From the NCBI GenBank assembly GCA_030248225.1, contig JASANE010020490.1:24144-88143 (forward strand): a stretch of DNA of 64,000 nucleotides, read 5' to 3'. The notes below the pieces were generated by a model that saw only the letters and a list, made by a program, of their open reading frames with translations, made no database searches and was not told where the DNA came from. This DNA comes from Trileptium ribeirensis (lineage: Eukaryota > Nematoda > Enoplea > Enoplida > Thoracostomopsidae). Positions 9,698-22,795 of this stretch are shown piece by piece. Position 1 is the first letter of the stretch; each line of letters starts with the position of its first letter. Position numbers and translations under genes: made by a program.

Positions 9698-12600
9698 ATT
9701 ATAACGAATTATAACGTATGTGTTTCTTTTTCCAATGATCAAAAAGTTTTGAAATTTCTAAATCAGAAATTTAAAAAAATATTAATTAGGAATTTTTTAC
9801 GTAGTAACACCATAAGGCATGTCATATTTGAGGCATACCACGGAAATTCAATTCCTTTAATCGTATTTAGCAGCCTCGAAACGAAAACCTATAGTCAAGT
9901 TCGATTGATCTACATGCACCTATATGCACCTTGAAAAAGTGATGAAATTTCACTGTTTTGGGTGTCGAAATTTACCAAATTTTGCTCCGCAGCGTTAATA
10001 GCACAGCCAATATAGTATTAAAATAATTAAACCAACTTGTTTAACTGGCTAAATATATCCCTATAATCTCATAGTTCACCCCAATAAGCAAAAAACTTGT
10101 TTTGTAAACTTTTTTGGGTATTTTTAAACTACGGCTCATAGCTCGAAAAGTATTTTTTTCTGAAGAAACATGCATAATAGCAAAGTTGTAGCTCTCGATA
10201 AGACGACTCTCGTTTATACAAAATTTAGCAAACGCCTTCTATGAGAGCATAACAATCAAGCACATTCTGTGACACATTTGCTCCATCTTTGGGGCAATTT
10301 ATGTCACCAGTAGCATGCAACGATGTCACGAATCAAACACTGGGAAAAACGTGCAGTGGAACGTTCTTCGTAGAGAGGACCGAAGAAGCTCTGCAGTATG
10401 CGGTGGTAATTTTAACAGGTGGATGACATTTTTATTACGGACGTACCTGACGATGGTGTGCCACAGGTGAGATACCTGACCATCAAATACCATAACCCGG
10501 TTTTAAACGACCATCGTCTCCGTCGTGGCAATGTTCGAAAACAGGCGTTTTATCTTCCCATTTGAAGAACATGCCACTGTCCATTCACACCGCATTATAC
10601 TAGCCTGTCCACGGGGGGGACCCCCTTTCCGACTTTCCAAATCCCCCGTGTTCGTGAGATTTTCCCCATGTCCCTCCCCCCACCCCGCCGAAACCCCCAT
10701 GTTCAACTAATTCCAAAAATTTTTTGTCTGAATATTTATGTTTTTTTGTTTGCAAATTGTTTTTTTAAACATTAATTACCACTATTTATAATGCTAAAAT
10801 ATAGTTTTTTAGCTTGAAAATATATTCACGGTAGCAAACTGCATGAAAATAGAGAAATATTTAGTATTTTAAGCAAAATTTATCCCCCACTTTTCGGAGG
10901 GCTGTGGACAAGCCAGCTATAACAATCGACCCAAGTATTGAACTTGAGAGATGGATCTGGGGATCACCGGGACATTTGGAGGTGTTTGCCTTCGTGAAGA
11001 ATAAACGGTGGATTTGCCTCTCCGGCGGCGCCATAAACAACCAGAACCGTAGTATTGTATATCACAACCCGTACAAGTTTGAAAAGTTTTCTGTTTGCGA
11101 ATAAATTGGCACCTGGGTTGACCTATTGGCCTCGCTCTTTACCAGTTTTTTCTGTCAGCAATATGACGCTACAGTGTTCTCAATTTCAAATTGGGCTTAG
11201 TTGCTGCAGGTGGTTGGATCATTCCATCATCAGTGTCCGATAATGCTCCCTCAATAGTTAGCTTAGTCCAAGGGCGTGAATAGTTAGCTTAGATCATGTA
11301 CGGACTAGGAAATTTAACGTCATTGCGTACCACACTGGTGACACTCTTACCATATTTGTAGTTTTGTCTTATGGGACAAGGATGTCACTAGTCCCTGCTA
11401 GCTAGATGGGCAATTGATGATACAATTTCCAATTTCTTTTTACAATCAGTTCAGATGCCTTTATAATTATATATGCCATTATTGTTTCGCATGTCGTATA
11501 TTATTATTTTGTACGCAGTGATAATCGCCTTCTAGTCCCTTATAATTGTATAATGAGCAGCATTTGATATTTTTTCTTTCGCATCATAGAGTCGCTAAAT
11601 ATGGACGTGATGTCACCCATGGCCCAATCTCGCGGTGACAAGCTTACCTCATTTCACTATGTCACATGGTGTGATGATATTATCATTGTTTATTTATCTT
11701 CTATGTGCTGCACATTGTGAGTCCCTAAAATGCGAATAAGCGAATAGATCTTCTTAAATATTCAAGCAATTTGGATAATATTTGGCTCATCTTGTAACAT
11801 CATGCTCGTTGTATTTAAGTACGTCTCACAAAATTACATATTTAGCACTTGGAGTTCATAACCTTGGGGATAATAGAAGTTTCTAAGTGTAATCGTGTTA
11901 TAGGATAACACATTATCGAAAGGATGATCACTTGTTTGTGTAGTTTGCGCTTCATCAATAATTGTTAATAAAGGCAAAGAGAGAAAAATACTTCGCAAAT
12001 ATAACAGATAATTAAAGACGCAGCATACCCGCGGGTATGTTATATATGTATTGGCACTTGACGTAGTATTGATATAGGCTGTCATTTTCTAAGTTATGGA
12101 GATGAATCCTTATACAGTACGGTGTAATGTTCAAAGTTGGTGTTGTTTCGACATACCACTATTGCAGTCCGTGAAAATGTTGGAGACCCGCAGAAGATTG
12201 TCGTATAAAATAGAGGCTGTTCGATCATCAACTTATCAAACAAAATTTTTTTGTGATTGTGGTATTAAACAATGTGCACTTTCGAAGTACAATGACAACG
12301 GTTTATCACATTTTGATGTCTAAAATTTTAGGTAGGCGATCCCAAGGTTATTTCCTGTAAACAGCACCTGTAACGTTACGTCTCAATTTTTCTCATTTGT
12401 TTAAGGCACGGACATCGGTAAAAAGCTGCAGAAAAACGGTTTAAATTCTTATTTCAAGCAAGAACGATAGATGTGATTAAGAATTTTAGACATAGACATA
12501 ACAGGGCAGAGGTTAGTATCGTATATATTTTGTTTGTGGCCAGAAAAGGTATTCTCGTGATACAGCTGTTGGAGCATTACCTTTGAGAAAATAATATTTT

Positions 12601-12809
12601 TAACTTTAAATGATACATCGTTCGTCCTCCTGCTTTAATAGTTTTGCCATGTTCCCGTATTTCAGCATCTGGGCTCTATTATATTGCTGAACTTGTTGAA
12701 GAATATGCTACGTTAACGGCCAAAGTTATTAAAGTTGCAATTGGTGTAAGTTTAAGATGACATATTTTGTTTTATTATAATGAATTTTGCTTAAACATGT
12801 GTAATAAAA
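9698..12809. other. Long stretch without a supported gene
   Basis: AT-rich, with only short chance frames. Points of note are a C-rich patch at 10610-10690 and a possible small inverted-repeat element (listed separately). A block at about 10080-10230 (ctcatagctcgaaaagta, then gcaaagttgtagctctcgat) looks like dispersed-repeat sequence. No RT, transposase or splice-supported exon was recognised. Confidence 0.4.
10596..10910. mobile_element. Possible small MITE with short inverted ends
   Basis: The left end reads agcctgtccacgggg and the right end, reverse-complemented, reads ggcttgtccacagccc. They share a roughly 10-bp c.tgtccac core. The inside begins C/G-rich and then becomes very AT-rich. 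I cannot see a clear target duplication, so the boundaries and even the identity are tentative. Confidence 0.3.
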
Positions 12810-13139
12810 CAGGGCTCTCCAAATTGGGGGGTGGGGGCCTTTGGCATTTTTCGGTTCCCCCTGGTTCACCGCCTCTTCGAAAATTTTTTTGTTTCCAATC
12901 GGTCCACAGTACATAAAATTTGATCAAAATTTCTGCTAAAATTCCATTCTGAAGCCAAAAATTTCGCAAATTTTGTTGCAACATCGGTTTTCCTCTCCAT
13001 CAAAACCGTTTTGAAAGTGTTTCTCATACGATTTTTAACCGTTTTTCTCTTGGCAAAATCGGGCGGCGCCCGGTTCGGAATCAGGGGCGGTGGCTGGTTC
13101 ATGCCCTGTGGCAAAGCTTTCAGCGAATGGAGAGCCCAG
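12810..13139 (+). mobile_element. hAT-like MITE, copy A (330 bp, 5-bp target duplication)
   Basis: It starts cagggctctccaaattg and ends gaatggagagcccag, giving about 10-bp terminal inverted repeats (c[at]gggctctcc). It is flanked on both sides by taaaa (12805-12809 and 13140-13144). The inside carries conserved strings shared with copy B at 27944-28335: atgaaatttgatcaaa-like, cgatttttaacc, and the 3' end ttcagcgaatggagagccc. The CAGGG start plus a 5-bp duplication fits the hAT group with 5-bp target sites. No transposase is encoded; the overlapping open frames are chance frames. Confidence 0.75.
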
Positions 13140-13229
13140 TAAAATATATGTGCCATGGGTCGTTGATGATTTGAGCAAATATTACTCCCAAAGTCGGGAA
13201 GTGTATCCTCTGACGAAATTTTGGGCTTC

Positions 13230-13462
13230 CTTAGCTCAAGACCTGTTAGCAAAATTTTTTGTTTCGGCTCAGTAAAAACATTTGAACCCAAAAACTTTGT
13301 AAATTATGTCAAAATTAGCTTCCAAAAGCGTATTTGAAGCGTATCCGACATTTTTAATCATTTTTTCTTAAAAAATACTTCAAAATTGGACTCGCCCTGG
13401 TTCCGAACAAGGGGGCCCCGTTCATGACCCCTAGCAAAATTTTCAGCTAATTGAGAGCCCAG
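13230..13462 (+). mobile_element. hAT-like MITE, copy C (5'-truncated)
   Basis: The right end ttttcagctaattgagagcccag and internal strings (aactttgtaaattatgtcaa, gcgtatccgacatttttaa) match copies A and B. The left terminus is missing or unrecognisable. It lies only about 90 bp downstream of copy A in the same orientation, so it could be an older neighbour into which, or beside which, copy A inserted. Confidence 0.6.
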
Positions 13463-16142
13463 TAACCTAGTGGTGTTTTCAAGAAAATTTTCAAGGGCAT
13501 ATAGCCGGGGAATTTAAATCTCGCCAAGAGCACTGAAAACTGCCAGGGCCCCAATCTTGGGGAAGCCAGCTAACGTAAGTAAATACTATGTCAGTAACAG
13601 TAGTTACGCTTTAGAACTCCGTGAACCAACAACGTTGAAACGGTGCTTTCCTTTCAACTCATAAAATAACATGTATCATGCTTTATTGTAATGTAATATC
13701 GACGTGACGCTGCTGCACTGCGCACTTCCCAGACGCAATGCCCATACGACCCCGGCTATCGTGACTTCAAGGGCGGACCTGACGGGTTTCAATTACTCGA
13801 ATGTCTTTTCCCGCGCGAGTCAGGCCCAAGAAATGACGGAGCTTAGCAAGCCGCAGGAGCGCTTCACAGGATGTGTTCTGATCCTGCCGGACGGGTTGCG
13901 CACGTAGTCTACGAGGTACTACCTTTGAGGTCCCCAGGGAGGTCGGCTCCGTCACCTGCTCACAGGCCAAAGAGACCGTACCACTATTCCCTATCCACGT
14001 TTAAACCCGGGAAGTGTAAAATCCTTTAATTTATTTAGTTTTACTTTAGCCAGTGGCCCCCACTAGGGTCCGACAAATCCCTAGACGTTTAAGGTCGGAT
14101 CCGCGCGTATCTAAATTTCCTAATTCGGGCGCTCAGCGTGAGTTCACAAATTTTCTAATTTGTAAGTCGCACCGGTCGTACCTTTACAACAACAATAGTT
14201 AACAAACAACTAATTGGTAATCGGCGAGTCACGCTGAGGTTTGCTTCTTCGATGCGCGTGTCAAACCTGAACGTGGGTCGTCGATTTGGGGTGACGGTTT
14301 TCAGACCCCTTCAACTCCTATCGCTACTACGGGTCAATAAAACACTTGCACAATACGGGTTTTCAGTGAGCTTTTATTGATGAGTTGCACAAGACTTATG
14401 GGTACATCGACAGATACATACTATACGGGCAGATACAATAAGCGTTATGTCATTTTTATAGCACGCTAGTATACACTATGAGCAGAGCTTCAATCGGGGA
14501 GGGTTGCGGCGTCATCGCCTTTTTCACTGAACTCTCACAGCTGAGTCAAAACACGGCATATACTGTGTAGCCTTATCTCATGACAGCTGCGCTTACCTTA
14601 CTCATGAAAAACAGTAGTGGGTTGACTTTAAAATCAGTACCAGTAGGGGCTGAGGTTAGTTTTCGACATAATAAAGGCGCCATCGAAATAACTATTTGCT
14701 TAGTGCTATGCTTGGTAACAGGAAGGGTACTCCGACACAACGATAGGTTCAGGTAAGTGAAAGGCGGAAACGAGGCGGGGCGTACGGGGTTGAGCGTGCA
14801 GCGGGACGTTTGTGAGACTTCATCTTGCTCATACAAATCACAAAACTATGGTACATAATGATCGGTTACTTATTTTCGCAGTTAGTAGCGATTAGGTTAA
14901 CTTATGATAACATGATACAACAATGGATACAACAATGCTTAATGGTATCACGACAAGAGTGTGAAATATTCCTCGGTACGACTCCTGAATATTATGGTGC
15001 GACGGTGTTGCGGTAAAAAGTTTTCTTTCCTACTCGCACACACACATACGTTTTGAAAGTGACCTTATACAATTTGTAATGGAGCTTCTAAATATCGCTG
15101 ATTTATTTTCTATGCGATTACTTTGCGAACTTGAGGCCCTAATTATACTTGATCTTTGGTCCAGGATATTACAAAAACAGACGCTTCGAATACACCAACT
15201 CAAGTGATAACAGCAGAGAAAAGGAACGATTAGGCGGGCTTGCCCTTCGAACAGCTTACGGGGTCCCGGTAGACTGAGCTCGGGACTTAATTTTAAGCAT
15301 TTCCTAGTGCGAAACTTGTTCAATTTACTACGCGGGCTGTACCTTACATTATAATTAAAACGAGTAGTATTAGCGATGGGATTGCGTGGACCATAGGCGT
15401 CGATCTAATGGTGCAAAAATCTATGTTATTTTGATTTAGAAACGTTCTTAAACGAGTAATATTTGATACAGAAGTTCAACTGTTACTTCGAGCAATTTCT
15501 GCTCGACGCAACGAGGCGATAAACATAGGCCCCGGTTGTCAAGTCAACCGTGGCCACTTTTCTATCTTAGTCTCACTCAATTTGGCTGCTTAAATTATTC
15601 GGTTCGCAATTTTAAGCAGGTTTCTGAGCACAGTTCGATTTGGGCTGGAGGGGTCTTTTGACTCCTAATAACTTCTCAATTTGGTGCTATTTCTCAGTGC
15701 AATTTTGCGCAGGGACAGGACTCCACCTTTCGTATCAATTTTCTAGGACCGGGTCAGCAGTCCTCACAAAAATGGTCCGTCGGGCCAAGGCCCGATAGAC
15801 TCGATGTCGCATTTAGCGACTTCGATAATCTTGCAATTTAAAATGTTTCCATTAGTAACGTTACTTATCAACACTAGGGAAATTAATATTTCCCTTGCCC
15901 AACCAAAACGTGTGGAAAAGCAAGACCAAAACAGACTTACGAAAATAGTCTGAATTAGGAAATTTGAACTGCAATCCGGGCAACGGTTGTGCTGGTCGGA
16001 TTTAGATTGCTCATAACTTTTGAACGGGCCACGGCTCTGCCGGGCTCAATAGCTTAAACGAATGTCTGCAAGAAAAATCGTTAAATTTCTTGGAACAGAT
16101 GTCCATATATTGATGTGTAAAGTTCGGGTAAAAGCAGACCAC
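13463..16142. other. No supported gene; includes a GC-richer patch
   Basis: The segment 13700-13990 is noticeably GC-richer than its surroundings and open on both strands (67 codons each way). Neither translation is recognised. 13990-14400 has LTR-like features (a gctcagcgtgagttcaca string near 14132) but no matching partner. 15030-15330 has a short leucine-rich + strand frame from an ATG at about 15079, also unrecognised. Most likely decayed element sequence. Confidence 0.35.
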
Positions 16143-16845
16143 TATTGGACCATCGGGTTTATAATTCTAACATAACAAAGTTGAATCTTGTGATTGCATT
16201 CGAAGGTAAACATGCCTACGAAGAAACTGCGAGATTTTCACCAAGATTCCTGGAGAGAATCTTGAGATATTTTAATTTCCATCTGGAACCTACATTTTTA
16301 GTGGGGTTAGGCCACTTCGAGGCCGTCGGGTTTATAATTCTAAGGCGAAATCAACGAGTTTTAGAATCCTATTTACGGATAGACATTATCACGAAGAAAC
16401 TGCCAAGGTTTCAGCAAAATTCCTGGAGAAAAACTGGAAATATCTCGTTTTTAGTCTTAGTTTTACGTTTTGGTGGGATTAGGCCTTTTCAAGGCCCTCG
16501 GGTTTAGGGTTCCGACTCAAAATCGATGGTTTTTATAGTCCGATTCAGTAGCACATAATACTATAAAGAAGCTGCAAAGGCTTCAGCTATATTCCTAGAG
16601 TAAATCCTAAGATACTCGAATTTTCACCTTACGGTGGGAACGGGTACCTTTTTGGGTCGTCGGGTTTGCATTTCCAAGACAAAATTGACAGGTTTTATAA
16701 ATGTGTTCATTAACCGGGGGTGTTACGAAGAAGCTACCAAAATTCTAACAAAATTCCTGGAGCAGCTTTTAAAATACCTGACGTTCTCTATTTTAGGTGA
16801 GGCAGACCCCTTCAAGGCCGTCGGGTTTATGATCCCGACCTAATA
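16143..16845. repeat. Degenerate satellite-like array, period 160-172 bp
   Basis: The key string ggccgtcgggtttataattc (or close variants) recurs near 16150, 16322, 16494, 16658 and 16818. Between these, each unit has acgaagaaactgccaag-like and aaaattcctggag-like blocks, then a ttttagtggg..taggcc block. That makes four units and part of a fifth, with strong divergence. The 120-codon open frame at 16145-16507 is a translation of this repeat and is not a gene. Confidence 0.8.
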
Positions 16846-17790
16846 TCTGAACATCTGAAGTGCTACATCGATAACTCGGACCCTGCTCGAGGTCCGGGTA
16901 AGATTTGAATCAAAACTTTGGTGTAATTCCTAAGGCATAACAATTTTCGACTTAGGTGAGGTTTCTCATTAGCGGGACGTTAAATAAGCATGTCAGCGGA
17001 CTGTTCGTAGGCGGACGATACCTACGATGTTATATTCTCACTATCAAGATTTTAACTGCGTTCCAGCGATAACTTTGGATGCCTTCAATAAACAGTTTTT
17101 CTCTATGCCATTCTCCATAAACAGCAGAAACAACGGGCCACATTGTGCCGAACGAAAACGAGTAAACGAAGAAAAATCTTGAACAAAATCTTTGAGAAGC
17201 GCTTGGCAAAAGCTGGTACCACATGACTTCGGATGATTCGGAGTTCAATTAACAGTTTCTATTTCAAACAGGGTTTGTTTAACCTCGGTCAGCTTAATAC
17301 TCAATCTTTTCGGTCCTAACTCAGCTCAGGGAGTCATGTAAAATCATTCGTAACGCGAGTGTCGCGTTTGTTTGTACCCTAACTCGTTGACCGAGGGAGG
17401 TGCAGTTCGACTCCGACTTCTTGATTAAAACAGGCGAATTCGCAGGCATGGCGACGGGTCAGCGGAACGGGCTAGGGCGGGCTAAACTATCGTGTAAACG
17501 TTAGTATGGACAGGGGAGGCTGTAGCTATATGATAACACTCATCGAAACGGCATTCGGTCTTATGATCTAACTATCCAATGTAGGGCGTCTTTTAACCGA
17601 CTACAAACTAGGCTTGCTTGCGCCACTACACCTCCCTGTCCATACTTACATAGTCGAATCCATCGCCCATCCATCCGCAGGCACCACCAAAGCGCAGAAA
17701 GCCATAAGTAAACGAACAAAAGCACAATCAAAATGAAGCGACGATGAGCGCCAGAGCCGGTCTGCAAAACGACCGAACTCTGCGCTGTCG
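16846..17790. other. No supported gene
   Basis: Short unrecognised frames only. A minus-strand frame at 17561-17767 lies just downstream of the promoter-like motif at 17793-17835 and could be LTR or leader sequence; it has no recognised domain. Confidence 0.4.
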
Positions 17791-17792
17791 AA

Positions 17793-17835
17793 GTCGAACT
17801 GAACTCTGTCTTGTTTACGCTTTGCTGCTTTTATA
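17793..17835 (-). promoter_or_regulatory. TATA box plus initiator-like motif, minus strand
   Basis: On the minus strand tataaaag (17835-17828) is followed by ttcagttcg, with the initiator A at about 17801, 34 bp from the start of the TATA box. A ggtcg string follows about 27 bp further down. TATA, TCAGT initiator and a downstream element fit an animal core promoter or the U3/R junction of an LTR. Which gene or element it serves is not clear. Confidence 0.35.
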
Positions 17836-17839
17836 CTCG

Positions 17840-20015
17840 GAATTCGACAATTTAAACTTTTGAAATTCGCGGCGGTTAAAGTGCTGGCTCAGCACTTTTA
17901 GTCGATTTTCTGACCCAATGTGACCCAACTAAACTAACACTCTTATCGGCCACATTCCGATCATATTTCTTAAAATTTTGGGCCGAATTTATATGAAATT
18001 TTATATAAATTTTATATAACTTATAAGATTTACGACCCTGTTTACATCAAATTAATACTAAACTTCTTCAAATTAAGGCGACTTTCTAGAAGTTTATAAT
18101 AAATTACATATTATATTAATACTAAACTGTCCTTGCACGAAAAGAGAACTTATATGAAGCGTCCAAATAAATGGTTTACATCAAGTCGTATCAGCTTGAC
18201 AGGGTCAAGCTCGTTTACTTAATCTTCAGTGGTTCTACAGGTAGTAACGCTAGATTTAATATTAACTCCGCACAAGCTACTGATAAGAATCTTCAGAGGC
18301 TAGTAGTAAGTTTTATATAAATTCCTCCAGTGTATATTCAGCTTGTAGCTGTTTTATAGTAAAACCGTTTTTACTTAAGTACGGCGGCACTGCATTCGTT
18401 TGGCAACGTCCACTTTAATTTTATATTTGCCGATATCGTTAGCATTAAACGATCGACCCTCCATCGGCTGCATATTTATTTAACGAAGAGGCAAGATGAA
18501 ACTGCCACTTTTATATTAATTTTATATATGCTTAATATCGGACTGATTGTTTACTCAAACAGGTGTGGGGCTCCACGTCAGTATCAAGTTTATGCTGCAG
18601 CTAAACAACACAATGTTCAATAAAGCTCACAAGTACTCGAACATCAGCTCACTCATTTACTACACCGACACAAATTATATTGGCCTTCGTTAACAATAAC
18701 GCACACACAGTCGTTGGACATCCCTGCCACGCTCAAAATTAATAAAACTTTATATTACCTTATTAGTATTTGCTCTGAAACGAGCTTCATTAAAAGGGAC
18801 GCAGCGTATGTAAACAAAAAGGGAAAGGAAACAAGGGCAGAGAAAAAGGAGGGCCTAGTCCCTTCCAAAATGGCCAAAGTGCCAAATGAAGTTCGGCTTC
18901 GGACTCAGTACGTCCGTCCGAGCATAAAGATATGTAACAGGACCGTATTCGGTCTTCAGGGGGGAAAATAGACTCCTGGGGGAGGTCCATGCCAAAATTT
19001 TCAAAAATCGGGGCATTCAAACGGTTCTCCTGGGTTCGGGGGACACTTTTCTGGGGTGTTTTATACTTTTTTGAATTCGTCTCGACATGGGGATTCTAAT
19101 GAGGGGTGACACGCCTGTCGGGGCGTTATTTTGAAATCTTCTTATGGGGTATCTAAAAGTGGGCGCAGCGAGACCCGTCCGGGCTCAAATGAAAGCCTCG
19201 GGTCTGGGGATTACAACGGTGCCACATATGTATTCGTGTGATCAACATCCGTTACTTTATTGAATTAATTGTATTTTATCTGTTTACGTACCTACATATT
19301 TGTCCATACGTTCGTGGATCCGGGTCGGATTTCCACGAAACCGGTCTCAATCGAAAGACCGTCAAATTCTCTATAGGAAATGTTAAGTACAAAATTTTCG
19401 AATTCTCAACGGTTCCGGAGTTATGGACCGGAGCCGATACTTTTGGTCCCTAAATTTCATAAATTTTCATATTTTTAACTTTTGTTTCTTATATCAACCA
19501 GCGAAATTGAACGCTGGTAAATGATATTTTGTAAAGTTGTATAACCTACCAGTGTGGCGAGCACTGGTAAATTTTATATTTTCGGCTTCCACTTATAATT
19601 TTCAGACAATTTTCTCAACTGCCGTTCACTTTCGAGTGAACAGCCACACTTTTTGTAGTCCCCATTCGTGAGGGCGGTCGTGACGGGTGTCCGTCACGGC
19701 CACTTATTTCAAATAACAATTTAGAATAAGCTTTGCGGTCCTACCACGCGGGGTAGGGCAATTCCTACGTCTCTACAAATACTGGGTACAGCGGGGGAGT
19801 CGTACCGTCCTTAAAATTCCTGCGAGATCGCGTACGGCAAGGGTTCGCCATACGCGCTGTCTATACCTACAAAAATCCCAGTTGGCGTACGTAAAAATCC
19901 CTAAAATTCCCTCTAAAATCCTATCAAAAACATTACACTCTATCAGTCGTACTTCCAACCTAAAAGTTACAAAAATACAACCAAATATGACAAACAAGAT
20001 ACATACTAACAAAGT
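17840..20015. other. No supported gene; AT-rich then mixed
   Basis: 17980-18690 repeats ttttatataaattttatat-like strings and attaatactaaact twice (about 18050 and 18114). 18960-19220 has GC-richer text without a domain. A hairpin with gtgacgg/ccgtcac arms lies at about 19675-19702. The translated frames (for example 18714-18971) are not recognised. Confidence 0.35.
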
Positions 20016-20017
20016 CA

Positions 20018-20400
20018 AATCCAGGCGCTTTTATGGCCTGGTCCATCCGATACAATAGTACAGATACAGTACGGCACAATCATAGAACAGTATAAAATGG
20101 TAACAATATGGCGGCGCTTTTATGGCCTGAACTAATAACAGTGAACGGTATGAATATATACAACAGCCATATATATATAAGTGGTTAACAAATACTATCC
20201 CGATCAATCAGCAGGTTCGTGTACCTAAAAACAGGTATGAACAATAACATCAATTCCACGGTACACAATCATGTGATGCAGTTATGGTAATATATGTCAA
20301 AACGTGCCTTTATGGCCATCAAAGGTATAACGAATATAACGATCATGATACGCAATTCAAATACTTATATCAATGATGCCTTTATGGCTAATGGTACAGT
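20018..20400. repeat. Dispersed tttatggcc repeats
   Basis: The string gcgcttttatggcctg occurs near 20025 and 20115. Weaker versions (cgtgcctttatggccatc, gatgcctttatggctaat) lie near 20303 and 20377. Spacing is about 75-190 bp and the intervening sequence is diverged. Probably an old tandem array. Confidence 0.4.
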
Positions 20401-21044
20401 AAAAATCATGCGAATGCCAATAGATACCAAGGCGTGCCAACTGGGCACTACAACAAGTATGTATATAGTTATCTGTATATACGGTCGCGATTCCTTGACG
20501 ATTATCGCTTTCTGAAATAGCAATAAAGATACCCTTTTCGATCAAAACGATGTCGGCGGTGCAGGCCGAAATACTGACAATGCGAGTCGGTTACATAACG
20601 GGACTGTTTGATCCTGATTATTCCGTTTACTTATATATTGATATATGGTGCGATTGAATTTGTTCCAATTACATACGTATATGCCTTGATTTCAGTTCTG
20701 TTTCAATTATCTACATATATATCTGATAAATTCTGATTTGTTGTACTTATGTACTTACATAACTATATTGATCTTGCGAGTTATTTCAATTGCTGATCTA
20801 CATATACACTGTAGTTCATGATTCGTGCCAGTTAGGCGGTTCATATATGAGGTGACAACAGGGTTTTAGGGTCAATGGGTATATATAAATGAACTCAATA
20901 TATATATTCGCTTGCGCCAAGAGGCGATTAATTGGTTCTGCTTACATAGACATACGTGTTATAGGGCGAGGGTGGGTTCCGTACCCTTTTGGGCTATTCC
21001 CGCCGGGTATTCCAGGTTGGGGAGAAACTGATGACAGAATTCGG

Positions 21045-21298
21045 AAATGTTGGCCACCATACATGTGGTCATGATTATTGGGAAACTCGATTAAATGTTG
21101 ACCATTACACTATGGACAGAATTTTTGGTACTCGGAAAAATGTTGTCCATTACACTGTGGACAGGATTTTTGGTAGTCGAAAAAATGTTGACCATTGGGG
21201 TGCGGTCAGGATTTTCGTAAATGTTGACCATTGGGGTGTGGTCAAGATTATGGGTTTTCGATAAAAGTTGGCCATTAGGCTGTGGTCAGGATTATCCA
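21045..21298 (+). repeat. Minisatellite, six units of about 36-49 bp (mostly 45)
   Basis: Units begin aaatgttgaccatta near 21045, 21093, 21138, 21183, 21219 and 21263, each followed by a ctgtggacaggattt block. Two units are exactly 45 bp, so a frame through them reads repeating NVDHYTMDRIFG-type peptides inside a 91-codon open frame (20989-21264). There is no independent support for expression; I treat the frame as a by-product of the repeat. Confidence 0.8.
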
Positions 21299-21695
21299 CC
21301 TCGTAACGATCCGTAAGGATCTGTTACATAACATTTCATGTGTACAGGTTTGTAGACAATCAAACGATCACTCGTGCTTATAATCCCCCTGTCTGGCTAC
21401 CGTAATGAGAGATTTTTTCGGCTTCCCCAGCGCAGAGAGTGGATGGAGTCCTAAAGCTTTCGACCTCTCCTCCCCCCCAAAAAATTTGGTTCTCTTAGGT
21501 CATGCCGTGAGGTACATTTTGGCTACCCCAGGTGGATCCCCAGCACCCGCAGGTATTTTGAGGTGACATCAAAAATGATCGTCCTAACAAAAACAGTTAT
21601 AACTCCAACAAGTATTTATTCAGTTATTGCAACATTAGTGTAAATGCGCATAATTTGTGTAAATTATACATTCTCATTGTTATTTTTATTGACAG

Positions 21696-21849
21696 CTAAC
21701 AATCGTTATCTATTTCGGTTTATGGGCGTTTGAAGGCCTACCGTTGACTCTGCTTGCACTCGGTCTAATTGCTCAAGTATTTCATCTAGCTTTGCTTACA
21801 ACATTCCCTGTGTTCTATTGGCTTTCGCCAAGCTTTATTTGTGCGATAG
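21696..21849 (+). CDS. Tex261: TEX261/Svp26-family protein, internal exon
   Basis: The 154-bp exon is preceded by a pyrimidine-rich tract ending ttattgacag and followed by gtaagt, a near-ideal donor. It reads IVIYFGLWAFEGLPLTLL, LGLIAQVFHLALLTTFPVFY and WLSPSFICAI, ending in phase 1. This matches the central membrane segments of TEX261 (Svp26 in yeast), a multi-spanning protein of the early secretory pathway that helps export selected cargo from the ER in COPII vesicles. The F-x-x-[FL]P, TFP and SP.F landmarks are those of the family. Earlier exons, which should encode the conserved GLYYLAE region, were not found upstream; they may lie outside the window or be too short to see. Identification from memory of the family. 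Confidence 0.85.
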
Positions 21850-22795
21850 GTAAGTACATTGAGCTGATTAACGGTAAAATATAGTGCTAGAAGATTCGCT
21901 GGGATTGCTGGGAAAAGTATCAGTTTGATACCGTATGTACTGGCTAGGATATGGCGTTGGAACTGTACGTCTCCGATGCTGTATAGCTCATAGCTACGTC
22001 TGGATTTATAAAGTGGACTGTTGGCTGTGGATACGCTATATTTATGCTAGACGAATACAAGTCTAAGAAATATGATCTGTTTACTGATTTTGCGTGTTTC
22101 TGGAAAAAATTGTTTTGGAATTTTATACTTAATGCTTGCAAATACCTTGGGTATATCGACGCAAAATCTGTTGTATAAGCTACACAAATGGTCATACCGA
22201 AGTTAGATGATAATCCGAGTGGTTAGAACAGGTTTGTGCCCTCGTTGTTTTGGATTTGGCAATACAACACAGTTTATACCACATTTTTCTTTTGATCAAT
22301 GAATTTGCGACTGCAACACATTTCGATATATATAACTTGTTTGTAATATTATCAGCATTATGACGTGTTAAATTTATCTGTTAGCTATGCAGTAATATAA
22401 CTTAACATTGCTTTTTTCTCTACCGAATAGCCTTTTCGATGATATTTTTCACTGCTTTATATATAAATAAATATATATTAATTGTTTAATATGATGATTG
22501 TATATGTTTTTGCATTGAGGCTCCAAATCATATTTTGCGAAGAGCGCCACCACCAAATTTTGCAAACTGTTGTCAAAAACAGCTTTTTTCGTTGGGCTTC
22601 CAACATTGTGAGTTTTTACGTTCAAGGTAAAGTCGTAATCGTACCAGCATCACAAGCGCTGGTAGTATGAATTTTCTTGATAATAGCCACACGTAATATT
22701 ATCATCCTGGTTTTTGTATAATCCTTGTGCTGCTGGTATATTGCTTGAGAGTGTCTCGTTCATTTTCTACGCATACCATTTGTTTTGAATTTCAG
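21850..22795 (+). other. TEX261 intron (946 bp)
   Basis: GT..AG intron between the two TEX261 exons, AT-rich, with no recognised repeat or nested gene. The 62-codon frame at 22482-22670 lies in it and is not supported. Confidence 0.75.

Noticed and set aside
16145..16507. 120-codon + strand frame
   Set aside because: It lies wholly within the 160-172-bp degenerate tandem array and shows no domain.
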